This document shows, one piece after another, positions 54,292-61,385 of a stretch of DNA of 64,000 nt. The notes below the pieces were generated by a model. It had not been told where the DNA came from, searched no databases, and saw only the letters and a list, made by a program, of their open reading frames with translations. The stretch covers positions 806,001 through 870,000 of the forward strand of contig NZ_JACHMM010000001.1 of the NCBI RefSeq assembly GCF_014204975.1, written 5' to 3'. The position numbers and the translations under genes are program-made. The number at the start of each line of letters is the position of its first letter. The stretch's first letter is position 1. This DNA comes from Jiangella mangrovi (GTDB lineage Bacteria; Actinomycetota; Actinomycetes; Jiangellales; Jiangellaceae).

Positions 54292-56304
54292 CTACAGCGG
54301 TTCGCCGGTCTCGTGCCAGACGTTCCCGGACAGCGTCACACCGACGATGTTCGTGAGCGGGCCGTAGAAGCCGGACTTGTCGAAGATGGCCGTGCTGAAG
54401 CGGTTGTTGACGATGCGGACGTTGGTCCAGTTCTCGGAGCCGCCGCCCTCGTAGGCGCCGCCGTAGACCGCGTACCCGCCGCCGGAGACGATGTTGTCCT
54501 CGATCAGCAGGTTGGAGCCGTGCGACGTGCCGATCATGATGGCGGCGTTGCCGACCTCGGCGTCCATCTCGAGCACGTTGTGCCGGATGGTGATGTTGCT
54601 GCCGCCGGTCGACTGGATGGCGTCCTGGTGCGCACCCTGGTCGGCGTACTCACCGTGGTCGTGGATCCAGCTGTCCTCGATGAGAACGTCGCCGTTGGCC
54701 CGCGGCCCGTCGCCGAAGCCGTAGATGTTGGCCCGTCGCAGCGTGTACCGGGCATAGCCGATGGCCTCGATGCCGTCGGGGTTGCCGCGCCCGTCGAGCT
54801 CGACGTCCTCGATGACCAGCCCGTGGTTCTCGGGGTTGAAGAAGATCGCCATGCCCCGCGGCTGACGGACGCGCACGTTGCTGATGGTCACGTTGTCGGC
54901 GTTGACGACGATGGACCCGGTGATGTCGAGATCCTTCAGTACGGCGCCGTCCTCGTTGACCGTGACGGATCCCGAGGGCTTCAGCGTGCTGCCGGGCTTG
55001 ATGCCGGTGTTGGAGGCGTTGGGGTAGTCGCCGTTGGACGGCCCGTCGTCCTCCGGCGGCGCCGGCGGCTCCTCGGTCTCGGTGGGCTCCGGGTCCGGCG
55101 TCTCGGTCGGCTCCGGGTCCGGCGTCTCGGTGGGCGTCGGAGTAGGAGTCGGCGTGGGGGTCGGGGTGGGCGTCGGAGTCGGTGTCGGCTCCTCCGGGTC
55201 CGGGTCGGATCCCGTGACGCGGATGACCTCGATGGCCGAGATCATCGGGTCCTCGACGACGGCGTCGAAGCCGACGTCGAGTGTGCCGTCCTCGACGTCG
55301 ACCGTGAACGAGCGGGTGTAGGCCCGGCCGGTGCCGGCCTCGGCCTGCACGTCGAGGTCGGACAGCAGGGTGTCGCCCTCGGCGCTGACGTCGAACACGC
55401 GCTTGCCCGGCGCCGTGAAGATGGTCTCGGCGAAGTGCAGCACCAGGTTGTAGGTGCCGTTCTCGGGCACCGGAAGCGCGTAGCCCGACATGCCCCAGCG
55501 GTGCCGGCCGTAGAGGCGGTCGGCGTCGGTGCCGGCGACGTGCTCGGAGACCTGCCCGCTGGTGTGGCCGCCGTCGAAGTACCGGTCGGACGACCACTTG
55601 CTGCCGTCGGGCGCGGTGTAGCCGCTGCCGGCCGCGGAGATGCGGTAGACGACGTCGCCGTTGGGCGTGGGCGTGCCGGGACTGGCGTCGCCGGTGCAGC
55701 TGGACACGCGGTCGACGCTGATGGCGGAGATCATGGGGTCTTCGACGATCTTCGTGAAGCCGATGTCGAGCAGGCCGTCGCTGACCTCGAGCACGCGGTC
55801 GAGCTCGAGCGGGCGCATGGGGCCGACGGCGTCGACGACGTCGAGCTCGCGGGCCAGCGGCTTCCCCTCGAGGGAGACGCCGAACACCCGCTGCCCCGGC
55901 TCGTCGAAGATGACCTCGGCGAAGTGCAGCTCGACGCGGTAGCGCGCGGGGCAGGGCACCTTCACCTCGTAGTCGGACATGCCCCAGCGGTGCGAGGAGT
56001 AGAGGAGGCGGTCCGCGGTGTCGCGGACCGGGACGACCCCGCCCAGGTGGGTGCTGCCACCGACGTACCCGGCGTCCGGGGACCACGTCGCGCCCGAGGA
56101 GTCGACCCACGGTGTCGCCGCGGTGGCGCGGATGCGCGCCACCGGCTCGGCGGAGAAGGTGTCGTCGGGAGAGGGCGCGGCCGAGCCGATGATGGTGGCC
56201 GACGCCAGAAGTACGGTGGACAGGAGGACGGTTCGAACCGATCGCGCGGAGTACCGCTTCTCGGAGGCACCATTCCGCGCCTTGTATCGGCCGTTCGCAC
56301 TCAT
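54292..56304 (-). CDS. Secreted protein with two malectin domains and a right-handed beta-helix
   Basis: 670 residues. Signal/anchor segment TVLLSTVLLASATIIGSA at about 25-42. Two malectin-like carbohydrate-binding domains (about 52-200 and 218-363) share the motifs RLLYSSHRWGM and DRLYGRHRWGM, YRVELHFAE and YNLVLHFAE, EDPMISAI in both. A Pro-Thr repeat linker (368-420) leads to a parallel beta-helix (425-670) with repeated VTISNVRVR, LVIEDVELDG and ITIRHNVLEMD coils typical of pectate-lyase-like proteins. Probably binds or cleaves surface or plant polysaccharide; catalytic residues cannot be assigned. Confidence 0.85.
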   Translation of the reverse strand: MSANGRYKARNGASEKRYSARSVRTVLLSTVLLASATIIGSAAPSPDDTFSAEPVARIRATAATPWVDSSGATWSPDAGYVGGSTHLGGVVPVRDTADRLLYSSHRWGMSDYEVKVPCPARYRVELHFAEVIFDEPGQRVFGVSLEGKPLARELDVVDAVGPMRPLELDRVLEVSDGLLDIGFTKIVEDPMISAISVDRVSSCTGDASPGTPTPNGDVVYRISAAGSGYTAPDGSKWSSDRYFDGGHTSGQVSEHVAGTDADRLYGRHRWGMSGYALPVPENGTYNLVLHFAETIFTAPGKRVFDVSAEGDTLLSDLDVQAEAGTGRAYTRSFTVDVEDGTLDVGFDAVVEDPMISAIEVIRVTGSDPDPEEPTPTPTPTPTPTPTPTPTPTETPDPEPTETPDPEPTETEEPPAPPEDDGPSNGDYPNASNTGIKPGSTLKPSGSVTVNEDGAVLKDLDITGSIVVNADNVTISNVRVRQPRGMAIFFNPENHGLVIEDVELDGRGNPDGIEAIGYARYTLRRANIYGFGDGPRANGDVLIEDSWIHDHGEYADQGAHQDAIQSTGGSNITIRHNVLEMDAEVGNAAIMIGTSHGSNLLIEDNIVSGGGYAVYGGAYEGGGSENWTNVRIVNNRFSTAIFDKSGFYGPLTNIVGVTLSGNVWHETGEPL

Positions 56305-56508
56305 GTATCAGCCTTCCGCTGGACACCAGGGATGGTTCGCAATCGCCCGCAAGTCAGCACCTCTGAGGTCTTCTCAGGCGGCCGGGCCGGCCAAGCCCGG
56401 GCTGCGACCAGGGCTTATCCTACCCACGGAAGTAGACACGACACCGATAAGGCAAAAAACACCGCGATATGGGCACAGTCTGGCAACTTGTGCCGAGGGG
56501 GGAAGCCG

Positions 56509-57060
56509 GTGGATTCGCCAGAGCGCGACGCTGACCAGGATCGATCGAAGCCTCGTACCTTGCGCCGATGGCCATGGTTCGCCATTGCCGCCATCCTGTT
56601 GGCAACTCTCGAAGCGGTACTCTTCGTCATCCCGCCGACCGATGAACCGACTCCCGCGGACGCCATCGTGATGTTCGACGGACCCGGCGATCGAATTGAT
56701 CGTGCATGGGAGTTGGCCGATATGGGATATGCGTCGTATGTGGTCGTCTCGATCGATGACACCTCCAAATGCACCCCCGAGCGACCGGATATCGAACAGA
56801 TCTGTGTCACCCCCGATCCGCCCACCACTCGGGGCGAGGCGCGGGCCTTCGCCGACCTCGCTCGGGAGCGCGGCTGGGACCATCTGATCGCCGTCTCTAC
56901 GGCCAGTCAGAGCGTCCGGGCGCGGCTCCGGCTCAGCCGCTGCTACGACGGTGAGGTCCAGTACGTGACGGCGCCGGAGTCGTTCCTCGACCGGGTCTAC
57001 CGCGTCATCTATGAGAACGGCGCCCTGCCCAAGGCGCTGATCGTCCAGCGCGACTGCTGA
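56509..57060 (+). CDS. YdcF/ElyC-like (DUF218) membrane protein
   Basis: 183 residues from GTG 56509 with GAGGGGGGAAG upstream. One N-terminal membrane helix (WFAIAAILLATLEAVLFVI), then the DUF218 fold: PADAIVMFDGPGDRIDRAWELADMGYASYVVVS, PPTTRGEARAFADLARERGWDHLIAVSTASQSVRARL (the Thr-Arg-Glu and ST motifs). Members influence envelope polysaccharide or peptidoglycan lipid-carrier metabolism. Base composition here and in the spacer before it is visibly lower in GC than the neighbourhood, indicating likely transfer. Confidence 0.75.
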   Translation: MDSPERDADQDRSKPRTLRRWPWFAIAAILLATLEAVLFVIPPTDEPTPADAIVMFDGPGDRIDRAWELADMGYASYVVVSIDDTSKCTPERPDIEQICVTPDPPTTRGEARAFADLARERGWDHLIAVSTASQSVRARLRLSRCYDGEVQYVTAPESFLDRVYRVIYENGALPKALIVQRDC

Positions 57061-57078
57061 GGCGTCGCCGGCGGACCG

Positions 57079-57747
57079 TCAGCTGCGGGCGCGGCGGCCG
57101 CCACGCCGCACGCGCGCCGTCGCCTCCCGGCCCCGGGCCGCGGCCAGCTGCACGGTCGCGCCCTCGGTGAAGAAGGCCAGGGCGACGGTGCCGGTCAGCC
57201 CGACGGCGACGATCAGCCCGACGGTCAGGGTCCGGCCGACGTAGTCGGACTCGGCGGCGAGGGTGGGCTCGCTGATGACCTGCGTCCGCAGCCAGGTCTG
57301 CTCCGGCGCGCCGACGGCGGACTGCATGGCCTCGAGGTCGGTGCGGAACGCGTCGATGACGTTCTGCGCCGTGGCCACCGCGGCCTCGGCGGAGCCGGCC
57401 CGCGCGTAGACGTCGATGACCGGCAGCTGCAACGGCGAGGGGTCGAAGCCGACGGAGTACGTGGCGCCGTCCTCGGCGAGTGTCGCGCGCCGGCCGTCGG
57501 TCCCGAGCGCGTCCATGACGAGCTTCGCCGGTGCCCGCTCGCTGCCCAGCTGCAGATAGCTGTTCTGGGCGAGGATCTCGTCGGTGACCTCGATGTTCGG
57601 CTTGATCACCAGCACCGAGCCGTACGCGCTCATCCGCTGGTCGGACTCGGAGTAGGCCGAGACGGCGAGCACACCGACCAGCGCGAGCGCGGGAAGGGTG
57701 ATGTACCAGCGACGCACGAGGATGAGAAGAGCGGACAGCACGTCCAC
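57079..57747 (-). CDS. Wzz-like polysaccharide chain-length/co-polymerase protein
   Basis: 222 residues from GTG 57747. An N-terminal membrane helix (WYITLPALALVGVLAVSAY) and a second near 173-196 (TLTVGLIVAVGLTGTVALAFF) bracket an extracytoplasmic helical domain, the Wzz/YveK layout, with a basic end RVRRGGRRARS. No cytoplasmic kinase domain follows. It lies 9 bp after the glycosyltransferase on the same strand, so one unit. It is a paralogue of the protein at 60464-61303. Confidence 0.7.
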   Translation of the reverse strand: MDVLSALLILVRRWYITLPALALVGVLAVSAYSESDQRMSAYGSVLVIKPNIEVTDEILAQNSYLQLGSERAPAKLVMDALGTDGRRATLAEDGATYSVGFDPSPLQLPVIDVYARAGSAEAAVATAQNVIDAFRTDLEAMQSAVGAPEQTWLRTQVISEPTLAAESDYVGRTLTVGLIVAVGLTGTVALAFFTEGATVQLAAARGREATARVRRGGRRARS

Positions 57748-57756
57748 CGGCGAAGT

Positions 57757-58914
57757 CTATCCGGCCGCGGGCAGCCCGGCGGCAGCGGCGAACTGCGCCG
57801 CACGCACCGACCAGTCGCACGTGGCGGCGACCGCGCGCCGGGCGGCCCGCTCCGAGGGCGAGGGCGTCGCCTCCGCCGCGGCAGCCGTCGCGGCAGCGAA
57901 CCCGGCCGCGTCCGGCGCCGCGACCACGTGCTCGGCGAGCACCGACGCGCCGACCGGCAGCTGGCTGGCCACCACCGGCAGCCCGGCCGCGAGGTACTCG
58001 TAGGCCTTGAGCGGCGAGCTGGCGGAGTTGAAGTCGGACCGGACGTACGGCAGCAGGCCCACGCGGGCGCGGCTGTAGTAGCGCGGCAGCTCCTCGTACG
58101 GCACCGGCCCGGTCCAGACGACGTTCGGCAGCGCCGTCAGTGCGCGGAACCGCTCGGCCTGCCACTCCGGGTCGACCGGACCCACGAGCACGAGCGGCAC
58201 GCCCGACGCGGCGACCCGCTCGAACATCTCGATGTCGAGGCGCGAGGTGATGTTGCCGACGTACAGGGCGTGGCCCCCGTCCGGCAGCCCCGGCGCCGGC
58301 TCCGCGTCCTCGCAGCCGGCGAAGGCGCGGGTGTCGCAGCCGTTCTCGACCACGTGCGGCTCGGCGCCCAGTGACCGCCAGCGCTCCGCGAGCACGGACG
58401 AGACCACGACGACGACGTCGGCGCGCGCCAACTGCCGCCGCTCGCGCTCGGCCAGCCACGTGGCATCGCGGTTCATCAGGCGGGCGCCGGCCACGAAGTC
58501 GTCGGTGCCGAACAGGACGGCGGTGCCCGACGGGACGGCGTCCAGCAGCGGCTCCAGCGACGCCACGACGACGGCGTCGGCCCGCCCGCCGAGCGGCCGG
58601 ACCGCACGCGCGATCGCGCGCCGGTGCAGGACGTGGGTGAGCGCTCGGACACCGGGCCTGGTCTGCAGCGGCGGGCCGACCGGAGACACCCGGGTGAGGG
58701 ACGGGCCTACGCGCGTCACCGTCGCCCCCGGCCGCGTCCTGGCCCGCACGAGGGTGGTCAGCGACACCGGCGGGTCGACGTACACGACGTGGCACCACTC
58801 GCTCAGTGCGCCCGCCAGCTGCTGGTCGGTGCCGCGCAGTGCGTCCCAGGCGGTGCCGCCCGCGTACACGACGACCGGCGGCTCGGTGTGCGGCGGCAGG
58901 GGCACGCGCTGCAT
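57757..58914 (-). CDS. Glycosyltransferase (GT4-like)
   Basis: 385 residues from ATG 58914. N-terminal VVVYAGGTAWDALRGTDQQLA and HVVYVDPP are followed by VVVVSSVLAERW and a C-terminal GT-B nucleotide-sugar site with HALYVGNITSRLDIEMFERV, LLPYVRSDFNSASSPLKAYEYLAAGLPVVAS. The Glu in KAYEYLAAG is the usual sugar-phosphate contact. It should extend a polysaccharide with an unknown sugar and is the first gene of the pair with the Wzz-like protein. Divergent from the O-antigen-ligase gene. Confidence 0.85.
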   Translation of the reverse strand: MQRVPLPPHTEPPVVVYAGGTAWDALRGTDQQLAGALSEWCHVVYVDPPVSLTTLVRARTRPGATVTRVGPSLTRVSPVGPPLQTRPGVRALTHVLHRRAIARAVRPLGGRADAVVVASLEPLLDAVPSGTAVLFGTDDFVAGARLMNRDATWLAERERRQLARADVVVVVSSVLAERWRSLGAEPHVVENGCDTRAFAGCEDAEPAPGLPDGGHALYVGNITSRLDIEMFERVAASGVPLVLVGPVDPEWQAERFRALTALPNVVWTGPVPYEELPRYYSRARVGLLPYVRSDFNSASSPLKAYEYLAAGLPVVASQLPVGASVLAEHVVAAPDAAGFAAATAAAAEATPSPSERAARRAVAATCDWSVRAAQFAAAAGLPAAG

Positions 58915-58930
58915 GATAGTCAAGGTACGG

Positions 58931-60370
58931 ATGGCCACCGCACAGGTGGACGCTCGCGAGGGGGGCGGGGACGTGACGACCAACGTCGTCGCACACGAGG
59001 CCGAGCAGGCCGCCGTCGAACGGCGCCCTCCCTACCTCGTCGGCCTGCTCGTGTTCCTGATCCTCGTCATGCCGTCGATGCTGGTCTTCAAGCCGCTGGG
59101 CTCCAGCGCCACGCCCGCGACCATCGCCGGCATGGGGCTGTTCGTGCTGTGGTGCGCCTGGCGGGCCATCGGCGAACCGGCACTGCCCGGCCGGTCCACC
59201 CCCGTGCACTGGGCGCTGCTGGCCTTCGGCGCCGCCATCCTGCTCAGCTACGCGATCATGCACACCCAGGCCGAGCGGCTGCCGCTCGAGATCCGCAGCG
59301 CCGACCGCGGCCTCATGCTCCTCGTCGGCTGGTGCGGCATCGCCCTGTACTGCGCCGACCGGTTGCGCACCTGGCGCGACGTGTCGTTCGTGGTGCGGGC
59401 CGTCGTCCTGGCCGGCGCCTGCGTCGCCACCATCGGCCTGCTGCAGTACTTCGCCGGCTTCGACCTCTCCCAGTTCCTGCAGTTCCCCGGCCTGTCCACC
59501 CGCAGCGACCTCGGCTACATCGGCGACCGGTCCGGGCTGCGGCGGGTGGCCGGGCCGATGATCCACCCCATCGAGTACGGCGTGTGCCTGGCCGCGGTCT
59601 TCCCGCTGGCGCTCGTCAGCGCGATGAGCCGGGGCCCAAAGCTGGACTGGGTGCTGCTCGGCCTGATCGTGTTCGCGCTGCCGACCGCCATCTCGCGGTC
59701 GACCATGGTCGCCATCGCCGTCGGCGCGCTGATCGTCGGGCTGTCGTGGAGCTGGCGGCGCCGGATGATCGCGCTCGCCGCCACGCCGTTCATCCTGGTG
59801 GGCCTGCGGCTGGTGCTGCCCGGCGCGCTCGGCACGATCCTCGCGCTGTTCGAGAACATCGGCAACGACCCCAGCATCTCCGGGCGCACCGAGGACTACG
59901 CGGCGGCGGACAAGTTCATCACCAGCTCGCCGTGGTTCGGCCGCGGTTTCGCCACGTTCACGCCCGAGCTCTACCGGCTGCTGGACAACCAGTACCTGGG
60001 CATGCTCATCGAGGTCGGGTTCATCGGCCTGGTCGCGCTGGTCGCGCTGCTGGTCACCGCGCTGTTCCTCGGCCGCGGCGCCGCACTGCGATGCGGCGCC
60101 ACGACGCCCGAGGGGCAGCTGAGCATCGGGGTGTCGGCGGCCGTCGCCGTCTTCGCGGTCAGCTTCGGCACCTTCGACGGCCTGGGGTTCGCCGCAGCCG
60201 CGAACGCGTTGTTCCTGTTCATCGGCCTGTCCGCCGCGGTCTGGCGCATCGCGGTCGCCGAGCACGGCTTCACCGCGGTCGCGCCGTTCTACGAGCGGCT
60301 GGTCGCCCGAGCGCCGCAGACGGCGCGTCACTCCGCCGGCCGGCGGCGGCCACCGAGCAAGCCGCGATGA
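58931..60370 (+). CDS. O-antigen ligase/polymerase-like membrane protein (Wzy_C family)
   Basis: 479-residue multi-spanning protein with about 10-12 helices, starting LVGLLVFLILVMPSML. The conserved Wzy_C region is visible as SGRTEDYAAADKFITSSPWFGRGFATFTPELYRLLDNQYLGMLIEVGFIGLVAL, with the large extracytoplasmic loop before it. Members polymerise or ligate lipid-linked glycans at the outer face of the membrane. ATG 58931 is chosen; GTG 58973 would also fit. Together with the two Wzz-like proteins it forms a Wzy-type assembly module. Confidence 0.88.
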   Translation: MATAQVDAREGGGDVTTNVVAHEAEQAAVERRPPYLVGLLVFLILVMPSMLVFKPLGSSATPATIAGMGLFVLWCAWRAIGEPALPGRSTPVHWALLAFGAAILLSYAIMHTQAERLPLEIRSADRGLMLLVGWCGIALYCADRLRTWRDVSFVVRAVVLAGACVATIGLLQYFAGFDLSQFLQFPGLSTRSDLGYIGDRSGLRRVAGPMIHPIEYGVCLAAVFPLALVSAMSRGPKLDWVLLGLIVFALPTAISRSTMVAIAVGALIVGLSWSWRRRMIALAATPFILVGLRLVLPGALGTILALFENIGNDPSISGRTEDYAAADKFITSSPWFGRGFATFTPELYRLLDNQYLGMLIEVGFIGLVALVALLVTALFLGRGAALRCGATTPEGQLSIGVSAAVAVFAVSFGTFDGLGFAAAANALFLFIGLSAAVWRIAVAEHGFTAVAPFYERLVARAPQTARHSAGRRRPPSKPR

Positions 60371-60463
60371 CGACTCGGCCGGCCCGGAACCCGCCACGGC
60401 CTAGACTCGTTACGCTGGACTAGAGTTCGCTCGTCATCCGTGTGGGGCCGAGAAGGGTTGAGG

Positions 60464-61303
60464 ATGGACCTGTGGGAGGCGTTGCGGGTACTCGCACGCC
60501 GGTGGGTCGTCGTGGTGCCTCTTCTCGTTCTGACGGCGTTCGGGGCGTTCAACCTCTACTCGACCACTGAGCCCGAGTACACCGTCACCGGCAGCCTGCT
60601 GCTGCGCGGGCCGAGCGTCAGCCAGGACGAGGAGACGGGGCAGCGCAACCCGTACCTCGACTACGGCAACATGGCCGTGCCGGCCCGTGTCGTCACCGAC
60701 ATCGCGCTCACGCCGAGCACGTACCACGAGCTGACCCGCGACACCGGCACCACGTTCGAGATCGGCCTCGACACCACCACCAGCGCCCCGCTGGTCATGC
60801 TGACCGTCAACGGCCCCACGCCCGACGCCGTCGTGGCCGGCGCGCAGAACGTCGTCGACTTCTTCAACACCACGCTCCAGCAGCGCCAGCTCGACGCCGG
60901 GGCGCCCGAGAACACGCTCATCACCAGCGAGATCGTGCAGCCGGCCACCGACGTCCTGCAAGAGAACGCCAGCCGCATCCGCATGCTGGTCGGCGTCACC
61001 GGCGTCGGTGTGCTGTTCTCGGTGGGCATGGCCTTCCTCGTCGAGGCCATCGTGCGGGCCCGTGCCCGGGGCAAGTCGAAGCGGCGGGCCAAGAACGGCA
61101 AGGCCGCCAAGACCACCGAGGAACCGGCCGAGACCACCCGCCCGGTCTCGCCCGCGCCGCCGGTCGTCGAGCCGCACCACTCCTCGGACAACCTGTTCCG
61201 TGCCATCGACGGCAACGGGCTCGGCCTGGGCGCAGGCTCCCGCGCATCGCGACGTGCCTCGAACGAGCCCCAGCGCGGGGACGAGTCCGAAATCTCGCAC
61301 TAA
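60464..61303 (+). CDS. Wzz-like polysaccharide co-polymerase protein with long cytoplasmic tail
   Basis: 279 residues from ATG 60464. TM1 is VVVVPLLVLTAFGAFNLY (about 15-33) and TM2 near 172-194; between them a domain with SLLLRGPSVSQDEETGQRNP and VNGPTPDAVVAGAQNVVDFF. The C-terminal tail is highly basic (ARARGKSKRRAKNGKAAKTTE) and low-complexity, without the Walker motifs of a tyrosine kinase. A tail of this sort could bind a separate kinase or the membrane. Paralogue of 57079-57747, and downstream of the ligase/polymerase. Confidence 0.75.
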   Translation: MDLWEALRVLARRWVVVVPLLVLTAFGAFNLYSTTEPEYTVTGSLLLRGPSVSQDEETGQRNPYLDYGNMAVPARVVTDIALTPSTYHELTRDTGTTFEIGLDTTTSAPLVMLTVNGPTPDAVVAGAQNVVDFFNTTLQQRQLDAGAPENTLITSEIVQPATDVLQENASRIRMLVGVTGVGVLFSVGMAFLVEAIVRARARGKSKRRAKNGKAAKTTEEPAETTRPVSPAPPVVEPHHSSDNLFRAIDGNGLGLGAGSRASRRASNEPQRGDESEISH

Positions 61304-61385
61304 TCCCACTTCACCAGTACAGTGGTCCCACCATTGAGGGGTCCGACTGGGGGGTCGACTCGAACGCGGGGGGCGTGGGGTCAGG

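Noticed and set aside
55040-55200. CRISPR-like or tandem DNA repeat
   Set aside because: The repeats encode the Pro-Thr linker of the malectin/beta-helix protein; there are no spacers.
57005-60397. Open frame of about 1130 codons on the minus strand
   Set aside because: It runs across three unrelated real genes on both strands and has no domain; it is a high-GC shadow frame.
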